Position numbers and translations under genes: made by a program. Shown piece by piece: positions 51,129-61,516 of a stretch of 64,000 bases of DNA. Source of the stretch: Paenibacillus sp. FSL R10-2782 (GTDB lineage Bacteria > Bacillota > Bacilli > Paenibacillales > Paenibacillaceae); NCBI RefSeq assembly GCF_038592985.1, contig NZ_CP151951.1, forward strand, positions 4,331,001 through 4,395,000. Reading direction: 5' to 3'. The stretch's first letter is position 1. Each line of letters begins with the position of its first letter. The notes beneath the pieces are model-generated. The model was not told the DNA's origin and searched no databases. It was given only the letters and a program-made list of their open reading frames with translations.

Positions 51129-51160
51129 AAAAACGGCTCCTGAAATTCAGGAACCGTTTT
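51129..51160 (-). terminator. terminator of yutD
   Basis: On the minus strand AAAACGGTTCCTGAATTTCAGGAGCCGTTTTTG; an 11-bp stem that begins within the last codons of yutD. Confidence 0.85.
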
Positions 51161-52073
51161 GTTGTGGAGCTGTAAATGTTTTATTCTTTTTGCTTTCCTC
51201 AGCTCTTTCGGCTTTGGCAGCAGGCTGCGTCTGACGCTGGCCTCTGGAATCACGTGAGACGCGGACTTGCCGTCCCTCCCGGTTTTCCTTCGATTGACGC
51301 TCATAGCGTGGACCATGGGATTCCTTTTTCTCGAAATTCCCTTGCTGATTACGCTGTTTCCGTGGTTCGCGGGCTTGCTGCCCTTCACCGGAAATTCGTC
51401 CCTCCTTTGCCTCACGCGGTTCCCTCGGCTGACGCGAATCACGTGCTTCTCGCGGCTCACGCTGCCGATTCCCTTCGCGTTCTTCTCTGGTCGGACGGCT
51501 TTCACGGAATTCCCGTGGCTGTCGCTCACGCAGTTCCTGAACTTCCCTTGGTTCCCGTCGTTGCAGCTCCCGCGACTCCCGAATTTCCTGAGCTTCACGA
51601 GGCTGCTCCACTCGCAGCTCCTCGGTTTCCCTGGACTCACGCTGTGGCTCCGGCCATTCCCGTTCTTCTTCGTCTGCGCGTTGCAGCACTTCTTGCAGCT
51701 CGCCGGCTTCAGCCGTTTCCGTTGGTTCCGCTTGAGGTTCCGCCAACTGTTGATAATCTGACGATACGGATTCATCATTGTTTTCATTCTTGCTGAGCAC
51801 TTCGCGGCTCTTAAGCAGCACAAAATAAGCACAACCGAAATTACAATATTCATTAATGTAATCGTCCAGTACTGCTATGGATGTATCTTTGTTGGCCTTG
51901 GGATGCCCGTCACGGTAAAAACCCTTTAGACGTAGCTGATTGTAACCCCAATCACCAATAATATAATCATAGCGCTCCAGCACTTCACTATACCGGTCAC
52001 GAAAAGCCTCGGGATTCCACCCGTTCTTGTGATCCTGCAACACTTCATAGTTTTTACCACCGATATGAAACAA
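51147..52073 (-). CDS. yutD: YutD family protein with a long Arg/Glu-rich tail
   Basis: A 308-residue protein. Residues 1-100 are the DUF1027/YutD domain (WNPEAFRDRYSEVLERYDYI, then GDWGYNQLRLKGFY), which is the entire length in most relatives. Residues about 105-308 are a low-complexity tail dominated by Arg, Glu, Gln, Pro and Ser, with many repeats of REPRE, REAQE and PREAR. The tail is probably disordered and could bind RNA or acidic partners. It is located next to lipA, as in Bacillus. The start is a TTG at 52073. Confidence 0.88.
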   Translation of the reverse strand: MFHIGGKNYEVLQDHKNGWNPEAFRDRYSEVLERYDYIIGDWGYNQLRLKGFYRDGHPKANKDTSIAVLDDYINEYCNFGCAYFVLLKSREVLSKNENNDESVSSDYQQLAEPQAEPTETAEAGELQEVLQRADEEEREWPEPQRESRETEELRVEQPREAQEIRESRELQRREPREVQELRERQPREFRESRPTREEREGNRQREPREARDSRQPREPREAKEGRISGEGQQAREPRKQRNQQGNFEKKESHGPRYERQSKENREGRQVRVSRDSRGQRQTQPAAKAERAEESKKNKTFTAPQQNGS

Positions 52074-52097
52074 GCTAATCTAACCGCCTTTCCCGGA

Positions 52098-53006
52098 TCA
52101 AGCCTGCGAAAGGGCGCCTTCTTCCTTATGCTGAGCGGCAGACTTCACCTGCTCATGCGCTTGGTAGGAGCTGCGGACCAACGGACCTGATTCCACGTGG
52201 CTGAACCCCCGTTGTAATCCCTCTTCCTTTAACTTCGCAAAATCTTCCGGTGGGTAATATTTTTGCACATACAAATGTTTCTCGGATGGCTGCAAATATT
52301 GTCCAATTGTCATAATATCGCAATCGACTTTACGCAGATCATCCATGGTTTGTAAGATCTCGTCCCACTCTTCTCCGACACCCAGCATGATACTGGATTT
52401 GGTAGGGATAGACGGATTTAATTGCTTTGCATTTTGAAGAAGCTCCAGGGAGCGACGGTATTTCGCCTTGGCCCGAACTTTATCGGACATTCGCTCTACC
52501 GTTTCAATATTATGATTCAAAATATCTGGCTTGGCATCCATGACTATACGCAGCGATTCGATATCGCCCATAAAATCGGGAATCAACACTTCTACGCTAC
52601 AAAAAGGCAATCGGCGGCGAATCGCACGCACCGTTTCTGCAAATATAGTGGCTCCCCCATCCTTCAAATCATCGCGGGCCACACTGGTTACGACACAGTG
52701 TTTCAAGTTCATGTTTTCAGCCGCTTCCGCGACGCGTTCAGGCTCCTGTAAGTCCAGTTCCGTAGGCATTCCCGTATTCACTGCGCAAAAACGGCACGCA
52801 CGCGTACAAATATCACCCAAAATCATAAATGTAGCTGTCCTGTTGGCCCAGCATTCATATATATTAGGGCATCGCGCCTCCTCACATACGGTATGTAATG
52901 TCTTGGAACGCATCATGCTCTTGATTTCCTGATAATTATCGCCTGTCGTGAGTTTAATACGAATCCAGTCGGGCTTGGCTTCCTTCACTTTTCTAGACAA
53001 TGGCAT
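52098..53006 (-). CDS. lipA: lipoyl synthase
   Basis: A 302-residue radical-SAM enzyme that inserts two sulfurs into octanoyl groups on E2 and GcvH proteins. The auxiliary cluster motif is C-x4-C-x5-C in [13 protein letters not shown], and the radical-SAM motif is CTRACRFC. Further, [17 protein letters not shown] is diagnostic. The start is MPLSRKVKE at 53006, with AGAAGG upstream. It is next to yutD. Confidence 0.96.
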   Translation of the reverse strand: MPLSRKVKEAKPDWIRIKLTTGDNYQEIKSMMRSKTLHTVCEEARCPNIYECWANRTATFMILGDICTRACRFCAVNTGMPTELDLQEPERVAEAAENMNLKHCVVTSVARDDLKDGGATIFAETVRAIRRRLPFCSVEVLIPDFMGDIESLRIVMDAKPDILNHNIETVERMSDKVRAKAKYRRSLELLQNAKQLNPSIPTKSSIMLGVGEEWDEILQTMDDLRKVDCDIMTIGQYLQPSEKHLYVQKYYPPEDFAKLKEEGLQRGFSHVESGPLVRSSYQAHEQVKSAAQHKEEGALSQA

Positions 53007-53248
53007 AGACCTTCTTTCTGATAAGCTTGGGCTGTCATTGCCATACATTATAACATGAAAGCCATGGAAAAACCTCCATTCATTGTTCCCTTTTTGATAT
53101 GACTTTGATGCCGGAAAAGTAAAATCCTTATATGGATAAAAGCGACGGATATGGCTCAATCTAAACCAAAGCGCCCGTACCAATGCCGCTGGATGCGGGC
53201 CTGTAATCTACGGGGCTGTCAAGCTCCCTTATGAGGAGGTTGGTTCAC

Positions 53249-54352
53249 GTGCCTTACCCTAAACGTACAGTCCGCGCTGTTTGCCTGTTGCCGCTGCTGT
53301 TATGCGTTACTACATTGACAATGGCCTGTCCGCTTCCTGCTCAGGCCTTGGCCAAACCTTTACAAACATCATCCCAAAGCATTCAGCAGGCACATATCGC
53401 TACTCCAAATTCCCAGTCATCATTGTATACGTCCAGGCTTGCTCTATATCGTTCCGTCGAAGCCTTGACAGGAATTCCGTGGTACAGGCTGGCCGCTATC
53501 GACCAGTATGAACGCACGCTTACGATTGCGCATCCCAAGGATCGCAAGCATGCGGAGCGAGTCACAGGTATCTTTGTCACTGGCCCCGTCTGGTCTGGTC
53601 TAATGAACCCTGATCCCGAGGATCGGCATCCACGTTCCATTTCTTTTTTTTCCGGGTTGGGGCAGGACGGATCGGGTGACGGAATTGCTGACCGAGATGA
53701 TGACAGGGACTTGCTGTTCAGCATCGCCTCTTATCTCGGTAAATATGGAAGCACAGAGGATGAGTTTTCCATTGCAGTATGGGAATATTACCACAACAGC
53801 CGTGCCGTTCAAAGGGTACAGCAGTTCGCCAAACTGTATCGAACATATGGAAAGCTGGAGCTAGGCACACAAGCCTTCCCGCTTCCCTTGGGCAGCATTT
53901 ATAGCTATCGCAGCACTTGGGGCAGTCGTCGGAGTTGGGGCGGTTACCGCATTCACGAAGGAACAGACCTATTCGCTGGCTACGGCGTTCCGGTTCGCAG
54001 TACCTGCTACGGCGTAGTGGAAATGAAAGGCTGGAATCCGTTCGGTGGATGGCGAATCGGGATTCGGGATCTCAGCAACCGCTATCACTACTATGCGCAC
54101 CTCTCTGGCTTTGACAAGACCGTTCACAACGGGGACATTGTCACGCCAGGTCAGATTGTCGGCTGGGTCGGAAGCTCGGGTTACGGCAAGCCCGGTACCC
54201 AGGGGAAATTCCCGCCACATCTGCACTATGGCATATACCGGGACAGCGGTTGGATGGACTGGTCCTTTGACCCATATCCGTTATTAAGACAATGGGAGCA
54301 AACGGAGCGCAAAGCGCTCAAAACCAGTAAAGTAAAAGGGACCTCCACATAA
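53249..54352 (+). CDS. lytH: M23 endopeptidase, LytH-like
   Basis: A 367-residue secreted zinc peptidase. A signal peptide (VCLLPLLLCVTTLTMACPLP) is at the N-terminus. The M23 domain has the zinc His/Asp in IHEGTDLFAG near residue 245 and HLHYGIY near residue 330. In B. subtilis, LytH at this location (next to yunB) trims spore cortex peptides to L-Ala. The start is GTG 53249 with GAGGAGG and nine nt between. Sporulation control is expected. Confidence 0.88.
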   Translation: MPYPKRTVRAVCLLPLLLCVTTLTMACPLPAQALAKPLQTSSQSIQQAHIATPNSQSSLYTSRLALYRSVEALTGIPWYRLAAIDQYERTLTIAHPKDRKHAERVTGIFVTGPVWSGLMNPDPEDRHPRSISFFSGLGQDGSGDGIADRDDDRDLLFSIASYLGKYGSTEDEFSIAVWEYYHNSRAVQRVQQFAKLYRTYGKLELGTQAFPLPLGSIYSYRSTWGSRRSWGGYRIHEGTDLFAGYGVPVRSTCYGVVEMKGWNPFGGWRIGIRDLSNRYHYYAHLSGFDKTVHNGDIVTPGQIVGWVGSSGYGKPGTQGKFPPHLHYGIYRDSGWMDWSFDPYPLLRQWEQTERKALKTSKVKGTST

Positions 54353-54364
54353 GGTCCCTTTTGC
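54336..54364 (+). terminator. terminator of lytH
   Basis: AAAAGGGACCT-CCACATA-AGGTCCCTTTTGC; strong stem with T-run, overlapping the lytH stop codon. Confidence 0.85.
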
Positions 54365-54408
54365 TTTTCATATACAACAATCAAGCCCTCTCACCCCTTT
54401 TCATTCGC

Positions 54409-55215
54409 TTATGGCGTTGGAGATGAAGTGGTGGGTTCGTCTTGCTGCATCTGTGGAACACTCTCTATGCCGGAATCCGCAACGCCGCCTGTCTCTATCG
54501 AATGTGGCGGCAACGCCAAATTAGGGGCGACGGCTCCATTTTTACCGACGGGCTTACCCTGATTATCATAGTAGTACATTGGGACATTGCCTACCACCAG
54601 CAAATAAGACACCGGGATTTCCGTCTCCACAATTTGAGGCTGCATTTCAAAAGGAATCACGACGGACACCTCCGTCGTAATCCGAATATACACTTCCACC
54701 AAAATCATGTTGATGCCCGCATCCTGCTGGCGTGTATTTAAATCTACCTTGATCGCTCCATGCGGCTCCACCTTGAGTGGAACCTTCGGGCCATAGGCTG
54801 CCAGCAGCGGACTGCCCAATGCCTGACCGATTGGAACGCTCTCATCAAAATGGCTCATGCTGTCCATCGTTGCCTTGACTGCCTTGAGCGTATCCGAAGT
54901 AATTCTCATATGCTCCGCATAATTGAGAACAAAGCCGGAGGTTTTCCCTTGCGCATCCGTTCTCCATTCGATCAGTTTATCTGCGCTCTCCCCCTGCTCA
55001 ACCTGCGCAGTAATCGCTGAATTAATGGCCTCCGTCGCCATTTGTTTGACCCGTACTTTTGCCAAATGCATCATAGGTGGCTTCAAATGCTGCTCCACAT
55101 AAGAAGCAACCTGTACGATTCCCACCAGCAGTATCAGCCCCACAATGAGCCATACTCTGCGTCCGCCGTGTTTTCTTCTGTTGGGTCTGCTATGCCAATG
55201 CGGTCTTCTCTTCAT
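54409..55215 (-). CDS. yunB: sporulation protein YunB
   Basis: A 268-residue membrane-anchored protein. The N-terminus is basic (KRRPHWHSRPNRRKHGGRR) followed by one helix (VWLIVGLILLVGIVQVASYV), and the rest is outside. Conserved text includes ATEAINSAI and PIGQALGSPLLAAYGPKVPL. Typical of YunB/YlmC. It is near lytH as in B. subtilis, where both are sporulation genes. A Pro/Ser/Thr-rich C-terminal tail of about 45 residues is an extension. Confidence 0.9.
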   Translation of the reverse strand: MKRRPHWHSRPNRRKHGGRRVWLIVGLILLVGIVQVASYVEQHLKPPMMHLAKVRVKQMATEAINSAITAQVEQGESADKLIEWRTDAQGKTSGFVLNYAEHMRITSDTLKAVKATMDSMSHFDESVPIGQALGSPLLAAYGPKVPLKVEPHGAIKVDLNTRQQDAGINMILVEVYIRITTEVSVVIPFEMQPQIVETEIPVSYLLVVGNVPMYYYDNQGKPVGKNGAVAPNLALPPHSIETGGVADSGIESVPQMQQDEPTTSSPTP

Positions 55216-55382
55216 CCCGATCCCCCCGCAGCGATGAGCTTACCCTACAAGGATATGCGAGGGGTACACGAAAAAGAAGCTGCCCGTCCGGCAGCTCCCT
55301 TGGGTGTGCTAAAAATTTAACATTCCCGTTGTGACACTTAAGTCAGGATTTTTGCAAAACCCTCAAGTATGAATTGAAAAAA

Positions 55383-56315
55383 TTATTTAAAAATACGGTC
55401 AATCTTTTCAATATCCGCCTGGTTCAGTTGAACATCCAGCGTTTTCAGATTCGCCAGCACCTGCTCCGGCCCCTTCGCCCCTGGAATGAGGGCATCAATC
55501 GAATCACGGGTCAGATACCATGCGAGCACAACATGAGCGACCTCTGCATTCAACGCATTGGCAATCTGCCGTACCTGCTCCACTTTGTCCAAATGACGAG
55601 CAAATGCCTCTCCCTGGAATAATGGATTTTTCGCTCTGTTGTCCGTGAAGATTGTGTCTTTCGTATACTTACCGCCCAGCAATCCGGAAGCCAGCGGGAA
55701 ATAAGGCACAAATGAAATGGCATTGGCCTTGGTGTAAGGCAGCAGTTCCTTTTCCGCTTCCCGTTGGAGCAAATTATATTCAGATTGAAGCACATCTACA
55801 TAGCCGTTACTATTCGCATCCTTAAGTTGTTCAATGGAAAAGTTAGAAACGCCAATGGCCTTGATTTTGCCTTCGTCCTTGAGCTTCTTCAATTCTCCGA
55901 CAGCCTCTGCCTTCGGCGTAGCTTCATCCGGGAAATGGATATAAAACAGATCGATATAATCGGTCTGCAATCTTTTCAGACTGGATTCGACGGATTCACG
56001 TAAAAATGCAGGCGAGTTGTCAAAAACAACCTCTCCGTTCACAAATTTGTGTGCCCCCTTGGTCGCAATGACCGCTTCCTCACGTTTGCCCCGCTCCTTC
56101 AGCACCTCACCGATCAACCGCTCTGAGTGCTCAGGTCCATAAATAAAAGCCGTATCCAGAAAATTGATGCCGTTATCCAAAGCTGTGCGAACGACTTCTT
56201 TGCCCGTTTCATTGTTCAAACCGGAAAAAAGATTATGTCCTCCCACCTTATTTGCACCCAAACCGATTGGTTTTACGTATAGATCTGTTTTGCCAATACG
56301 CACTTGCTCTGCCAA
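55383..56315 (-). CDS. aldo/keto reductase
   Basis: A 310-residue NADPH-dependent (beta/alpha)8 reductase. The catalytic tetrad shows Asp in [10 protein letters not shown] with its Tyr, Lys in IATKGAHK and His in FYIHFPD. The NADP region SNFSIEQL and the end [11 protein letters not shown] are typical of the AKR group. It starts at TTG 56315 with AAGGAGATGACGTGAA. Substrate unknown. Confidence 0.93.
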   Translation of the reverse strand: MAEQVRIGKTDLYVKPIGLGANKVGGHNLFSGLNNETGKEVVRTALDNGINFLDTAFIYGPEHSERLIGEVLKERGKREEAVIATKGAHKFVNGEVVFDNSPAFLRESVESSLKRLQTDYIDLFYIHFPDEATPKAEAVGELKKLKDEGKIKAIGVSNFSIEQLKDANSNGYVDVLQSEYNLLQREAEKELLPYTKANAISFVPYFPLASGLLGGKYTKDTIFTDNRAKNPLFQGEAFARHLDKVEQVRQIANALNAEVAHVVLAWYLTRDSIDALIPGAKGPEQVLANLKTLDVQLNQADIEKIDRIFK

Positions 56316-56398
56316 TTCACGTCATCTCCTTTTCGAAAGTTACTTCCATTTTAATATTAAATTCCAAAAAAATCAAAGTGCGTACTTGGCAGTTGCTC

Positions 56399-57241
56399 CT
56401 ATCCTTTAATCCCCGTTAAGGCAATCCCTTCCATAAAATACTTTTGTCCTATGGCAAACAAAATAATAGCAGGCAAGACAACAATTAAAGAAGCTGCCAT
56501 CAAAACGCCCCATTGAGCCGAATATATCCCCTGAAATTGCTGTAGTCCAATCGCCAACGTAAATTTGCTCTCATCATTAAGATAAACCAGTGGTCCCATA
56601 AAATCATTCCATGTATTCAAAAACGTAAACAATCCAATAACCAAAATCGCCGACCTCGACAAAGGCAAAATAATACGGGTAAAAATCGTAAAATGATTGC
56701 CTCCATCCACAAATACAGCTTCATCCAGTTCGCGCGGTAGAGTCATGTAAAATTGTCTTAGCAAAAAAATATTAAAAACGCCTCCACCAAAAAACGAAGG
56801 TAATACCAATGGAACGTACGAATTAACCATGCCTAATGCCTGCCAACCAATAAATGACGGAATTAGCGTGACTGCAAACGGCAGCATCATGCTGCTTAAT
56901 AACAAGGCGAATACCTTATCTCTTCCCTTCCATTTCATTCGCGCAAAGCTATAGGCAGAAATCGTACTCGACAGAAGTACACCCGCCAAAGTACCCGCAA
57001 CGACGATAAATGTATTCACAAAATAGCGCCCAAAGGATAACTCTTCAAACGGCTGTAAAAAATTTTCGAGTACAAAAGGCTCTGGAATCCATTTCGGCGG
57101 GATCAAAAAAATCTGACTTAAATCCATCATAGAGCTTCGCACCAGCCAGTAAAAAGGAAACATACAAAACAGTGAGCCCACTACAAGAACTGTGTAGAGT
57201 GAAGCCCTGCTCCAACTCCAACCGCGTTTTTTCATCTTCAT
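56399..57241 (-). CDS. sugar ABC transporter permease (MalG type)
   Basis: A 280-residue membrane protein with about six helices and the EAA-type loop (ELDEAVFVDGGNHFTIFTRI), which contacts the ATPase. It starts with ATGA overlapping the upstream permease stop and is the second membrane subunit of a carbohydrate importer. The ATPase gene is not in the operon, so a shared MsmX-like ATPase elsewhere is likely. Confidence 0.93.
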   Translation of the reverse strand: MKMKKRGWSWSRASLYTVLVVGSLFCMFPFYWLVRSSMMDLSQIFLIPPKWIPEPFVLENFLQPFEELSFGRYFVNTFIVVAGTLAGVLLSSTISAYSFARMKWKGRDKVFALLLSSMMLPFAVTLIPSFIGWQALGMVNSYVPLVLPSFFGGGVFNIFLLRQFYMTLPRELDEAVFVDGGNHFTIFTRIILPLSRSAILVIGLFTFLNTWNDFMGPLVYLNDESKFTLAIGLQQFQGIYSAQWGVLMAASLIVVLPAIILFAIGQKYFMEGIALTGIKG

Positions 57242-58140
57242 GCCCCCCCGCCTTCGTAATACACCCATTTTCGGGCCGTCTTGAACAGAAAGGCAGTGAA
57301 TACCAAAACGACAATAAAGAGTACCCAAGCAATAGCACAGGCATAACCCATATTCGAAAAAGTAAATGCCTCGCGGAACAAATAAAATGTATAAAACAAG
57401 CTGGAGTTATTGGGTCCACCCTGAGTCATGACGTACGGCTGAACAAACACCTGAAACCCACCGATGAAGCCCATAATCGTATTAAAAAAAATAGTGGGCG
57501 ATGTCAATGGAATTGTAATATAAATAAGCTTATGAAGAGCGTTCCCACCGTCAATTTCAATGGCTTCATAATAATGTCTAGGTATATCTTGCAAGCCTGC
57601 CAGAAAAATAATCATGGTTCCTCCAACGGTCCATAAGCTCATTAAAACCAGAGTAGGAACTACCGAACCTTCGCTATAGATCCATTGACTTTCGGGCAAA
57701 TGCAGCGCACGCAGCACCACATTTAGCAAGCCAAGATCGGGATCAAACAGCCACATCCAGATCATGGACGATGCTATGAGTGGCACAATGGTAGGCAGAT
57801 AAAAAACGGTTCTGAAAAAAGCCAGACCTTTTACCTTTTGATTAAGTAATATCGCCAAAAAGAAAGCTACAATAATTTGCAGGGGCACACTCAGAAACAC
57901 ATAATAAAACGTAACCCCGAGTGATTTATAAAAAAATTGATCCGTACCGTCAAATAAGTGGACGTAATTATCCAGACCGATAAAATGGGCCTGTGAAGCA
58001 ACCTTGTAATCGGTAAGACTGAACCAGAGACTAGCGATCATCGGTCCCAGAACAAAAATGACAAAGCCGAGAATAGCAGGGGCGGCAAAAAGCCACCCCA
58101 ACCCATTTTCCTTCTTACGAATAGAAGATAATGATTGCAT
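57238..58140 (-). CDS. sugar ABC transporter permease (MalF type)
   Basis: A 300-residue membrane protein with about six helices and the EAA loop (PRHYYEAIEIDGGNALHKLI). It is the first membrane subunit, downstream of the binding protein gene and overlapping the next by 4 nt. The N-terminus (RKKENGLGWLFAAPAILGFV) is typical of this family. Confidence 0.93.
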   Translation of the reverse strand: MQSLSSIRKKENGLGWLFAAPAILGFVIFVLGPMIASLWFSLTDYKVASQAHFIGLDNYVHLFDGTDQFFYKSLGVTFYYVFLSVPLQIIVAFFLAILLNQKVKGLAFFRTVFYLPTIVPLIASSMIWMWLFDPDLGLLNVVLRALHLPESQWIYSEGSVVPTLVLMSLWTVGGTMIIFLAGLQDIPRHYYEAIEIDGGNALHKLIYITIPLTSPTIFFNTIMGFIGGFQVFVQPYVMTQGGPNNSSLFYTFYLFREAFTFSNMGYACAIAWVLFIVVLVFTAFLFKTARKWVYYEGGGA

Positions 58141-58172
58141 TCTATCCCTCTCTTTCTGTCAAAACACTCACC

Positions 58173-59537
58173 CTATTCTTTTGGATACGTCCCTTTAAAT
58201 TCCGCGTTAGCCTTTGCGGAAACCTCCTTGAATGCTTGCTCCACCGTTTTCTTGCCCAGCCATACCTGATCCAGCGCCGGGTTAATGATGGCATTGATTT
58301 TTTCCGAGTTTTTCAGATAATAGTCGTAAGAATTGACACCGTTATGCAGCGTTTGGTTCATGACAGCATCACGGTAACCATCGGCATGACCTGGTTTGAC
58401 ATCGGCCCATTTGCTAATCAAGTCTGGTTCGGTGTACCACTTTTTCATGACAGGCATCCACAATCCGCTGGAATGCATGTCAAGTCCGCTTTCAGCATCC
58501 AGTAAGAATTTATAAAACATCCATGCTTCTTTAGGATGTTTGGTTTTGGCAGAAATCACTTCCGGTTCGCCAAACAGGATCGTTTTGCTGCTTTTCAGCT
58601 TGGGTAATACGCCTACACCGAAATTCACCTTCGATTCTCCAAGATCCAATTGAACCCACTGTCCATCCAGATCCATCGCCACACGCTTACTTTGCAGTGC
58701 TACGGCCGGAGAAGGTATATTTTTGGATTGCGTCGGCGACGGTGCCACATGATAAACGTTGATCAGATCAGCCATTTTCTGAACAGCTTCAATCACATCA
58801 GGGTTCTCAAGATTAAGCGAGTGACCTTTGTCTGAAATGACACTTACATTATTGGAAGGCACAAGCAAATGCCACATCCATGTATCAAACCGAACTCCGT
58901 ACTGTTTAATGTTACTGGCATCGAAATTGGGACTGAGCGCATTATTTCCCGCTTTATCAATGGTGAGCTTCTGTGCTGTCTCTAAAAACTGCTCCCATGT
59001 CCAAGCCTCCTCAGCCTTTACTGGTGGCAAAGCAACACCAGCCTCATCAAACAAATCTTTATTGTAATAGAGGGCGAAAGCTTCCTCAGTTACCTTGACC
59101 CCAGCCACTTTGTCCTTATCCCAATAGATGACTGAATTAGGAATGAGACTTTCCTTCGTTAGCTCCTTATCCTCCTTCAAAAATTCATTTAAATTATATA
59201 GTTTGCCTTGTTCAGCCCATTGCAGAGCCTGTGCTTTATAAATGGGAAATACATCGGGTGCCTGATTGGCAGCAAACATCGTCGTTAATTTGGTTACGTA
59301 ATCCCCGGGGATATGCATATAGTTGATTTTGATCCACGGATATTTCTCTGTAAATTTTTTAGCGATTTCCTCCTGAACCTTCTTTTCATTAGTGCTACCC
59401 CAACTGGCATAGGTCAGTGTCACTTGCTCGTGACCCTGCAAATCTACTGGCTTGCTGCTGCTCTCATTTGAACTACAGGCTGACATAAGCCCAAAGATCA
59501 AGCACATGCAGACGATCCATAACTTTCGCTTTAACAT
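58173..59537 (-). CDS. sugar ABC transporter substrate-binding lipoprotein
   Basis: A 454-residue extracellular binding lipoprotein. The lipobox is LMSAC after a signal peptide; the mature protein begins SSNESSS. The fold is family 1 (VTLTYASWGSTNEKKVQEEI, then GDYVTKLTTMFAANQAPDVF). The sugar is unknown. A CRE box upstream (59605-59619) and a two-component regulator divergent in function but downstream on the same strand suggest catabolite-controlled, sensed uptake. Confidence 0.93.
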   Translation of the reverse strand: MLKRKLWIVCMCLIFGLMSACSSNESSSKPVDLQGHEQVTLTYASWGSTNEKKVQEEIAKKFTEKYPWIKINYMHIPGDYVTKLTTMFAANQAPDVFPIYKAQALQWAEQGKLYNLNEFLKEDKELTKESLIPNSVIYWDKDKVAGVKVTEEAFALYYNKDLFDEAGVALPPVKAEEAWTWEQFLETAQKLTIDKAGNNALSPNFDASNIKQYGVRFDTWMWHLLVPSNNVSVISDKGHSLNLENPDVIEAVQKMADLINVYHVAPSPTQSKNIPSPAVALQSKRVAMDLDGQWVQLDLGESKVNFGVGVLPKLKSSKTILFGEPEVISAKTKHPKEAWMFYKFLLDAESGLDMHSSGLWMPVMKKWYTEPDLISKWADVKPGHADGYRDAVMNQTLHNGVNSYDYYLKNSEKINAIINPALDQVWLGKKTVEQAFKEVSAKANAEFKGTYPKE

Positions 59538-59604
59538 GAGTAACGCCCCCAAACCATTTATTTTTTGATCTTTTCGTTTGTTGCTTCGTCACTAAATTCA
59601 TTTT

Positions 59605-59619
59605 AGCAAACGCTTACAT
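59605..59619 (-). promoter_or_regulatory. CRE box for catabolite repression
   Basis: Minus strand ATGTAAGCGTTTGCT, matching the CcpA operator consensus WTGNAANCGNWNNCW in all fixed positions. It lies 68 nt before the sugar-binding lipoprotein start, near the likely promoter, so CcpA would lower expression when preferred sugars are present. Confidence 0.75.
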
Positions 59620-59636
59620 TATTAAAAGTCGTACTC

Positions 59637-61493
59637 TCATTGGATTGGTGTCATTTGATTAGATCTATGAATTTCTCCGATGCGGATCAGGACAAATGTC
59701 CCCTTACCTTCTGACGAGTGGAGCGTAACGCCATATTCCATTCCATATAATAGCCGTACTCTTCTGTCTACATTTTTAATGCCCGTTGATCTGATTTCTC
59801 CAGCTTGAATTCGGCGTATATGATCTTCTTGAATTCCTAATCCATTATCCTCCACTTTAAAACACACCAATTGTTTCTCGATCCAGGCTGTGATCCTAAT
59901 CCGACCACCTGATTCCATTTCGGCGAAGCCGTGAATAATTGAATTCTCCACAAAAGGCTGTAAGAAAAGCTTGGGAACTTCCATCTGTAGCAAAATGGGA
60001 TCAATATCATATTCCACCGTGAACTTGTCCTCAAAGCGATTCTGCATAATATAAATGTATTTTTCCAGCCAATTCAGATCGGTTTCCAAACTCCATGTAT
60101 CGTTTTTATTCCGAGTCGTAATTTGCAGCATTTCTGCCAAACTAATGATCATCTGTCCTAATTCCTGCTGTTTATGTTCTAACGCGATCCAATACATGGT
60201 CGTTAAGGTGTTATACAAAAAATGGGGATTTAGTTGTAAATTAAGTGCCATTAACTCCGACTCTTTGGCTCGCAGACGTGACTTGTAATTTTCCTCGATT
60301 AAATCTTTAATTTTTTCATTCATTTGATTAAATCGAATCACCAGATCTCCCAATTCATCATAGCCACGTACAGGAATCCGAATATCAAAATGCCCCTGCT
60401 CCATTACTTTCATCGCCTGTTTCATATCCGTGATAGGCTTACTGATGTAAACAGACAGTAAATAAGCAAGAATAACAGCAACGAGCATCATAAAGCCTAA
60501 AAAAAACAATGTGTAGGTGCGAATCGTTGACAGATGTCCCAACACATCTTCCATGGGAATGGCTATATAAGATACCCAGCCTGTCGTCTTCATCGCTTCA
60601 TAAACAAGTAATATGCTTTGACCCTTAACATTTACCATTTTCATTCCTTGCTCCGAGGTAATAGCATTTTTGAGCCAGTCTGCCACGGGCTTTCCCTCTT
60701 GATTCGGTCCGTCAGAGCTAATGACCAGCCCGTTCTGATCATGAATCATGCCGTAGGATAGATGTGCAAATCCGCTGCGGGCTGCGTAATCTTCAAAACC
60801 CCCTTTTAACAAATCAGGACGGAAATTCAATATAAGTATAGGCTTTTCCTTTCCCTCCGGAAGCGTATGGAAGGTTCCCGCATCATCTATTGCAGTCAAG
60901 TGAAGCTGCTTCACAACAGCAAATAAAGAACTAAACTCATACGAGCCCTGTTTTAAATCCTGCTGATGAAATGTATCCGCATACGAATAGGTAGGGATCC
61001 ACTCGGTAGCCCCCTCTGCTTCCACTGCCGTAGTCGCCAAGGGAGAAGAATAGAAAGGCTGAACGGGAATATACATCCGATTGCTGCTTCCATAGGCATA
61101 ATTTCGCGTCATAATCTGAGAAGCGTATACTTCCTCCATATTGCCAAAGTATCTGTACAACATGTTCGTAATGCTGCGATCAGCTTGTAAAAGAGATGAA
61201 GAATCCGAAGTATCCACGTCTGAAATGGTCTGAAGAAGGTCATGGTCGATCGGAATCATATCTACGGTTTTTTGAATTGCAGTCAGCTTGTTATCCAGCA
61301 GTTGGTTATTACTGCGCAGAACGCTTGTCACGCTATCTGTTACGTTTGTAGTAATATTCCGTGCACTTGTTTCAAAGTAAACAAAACCCAGGATCAAAAC
61401 CATAAAACCAGACAACAAAAAATAGGACAGCATCAATTTCGTACGAAAGCTACTGTCCAAAAATTTTTGATACATATATTTAACTTGGCGCAT
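59637..61493 (-). CDS. YesM-type sensor histidine kinase
   Basis: A 618-residue membrane kinase. A transmembrane helix (LMLSYFLLSGFMVLILGFVY) and an extracytoplasmic sensor of about 250 residues precede a second helix near residue 330, a HAMP domain (ISKPITDMKQAMKVMEQG), the His-kinase domain with the phospho-His in LNPHFLYNTL and a HATPase with VEDNGLGIQ. It is part of the YesMN family that controls carbohydrate transporters. It is 24 nt downstream of the AraC-type regulator gene. Confidence 0.93.
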   Translation of the reverse strand: MRQVKYMYQKFLDSSFRTKLMLSYFLLSGFMVLILGFVYFETSARNITTNVTDSVTSVLRSNNQLLDNKLTAIQKTVDMIPIDHDLLQTISDVDTSDSSSLLQADRSITNMLYRYFGNMEEVYASQIMTRNYAYGSSNRMYIPVQPFYSSPLATTAVEAEGATEWIPTYSYADTFHQQDLKQGSYEFSSLFAVVKQLHLTAIDDAGTFHTLPEGKEKPILILNFRPDLLKGGFEDYAARSGFAHLSYGMIHDQNGLVISSDGPNQEGKPVADWLKNAITSEQGMKMVNVKGQSILLVYEAMKTTGWVSYIAIPMEDVLGHLSTIRTYTLFFLGFMMLVAVILAYLLSVYISKPITDMKQAMKVMEQGHFDIRIPVRGYDELGDLVIRFNQMNEKIKDLIEENYKSRLRAKESELMALNLQLNPHFLYNTLTTMYWIALEHKQQELGQMIISLAEMLQITTRNKNDTWSLETDLNWLEKYIYIMQNRFEDKFTVEYDIDPILLQMEVPKLFLQPFVENSIIHGFAEMESGGRIRITAWIEKQLVCFKVEDNGLGIQEDHIRRIQAGEIRSTGIKNVDRRVRLLYGMEYGVTLHSSEGKGTFVLIRIGEIHRSNQMTPIQ

Positions 61494-61516
61494 CGTACCT
61501 TCCTTTCACCTAACAA

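Noticed and set aside
51002..51853. Several long frames overlapping yutD
   Set aside because: They are shadows produced by the repetitive Arg/Glu codons of the yutD tail.
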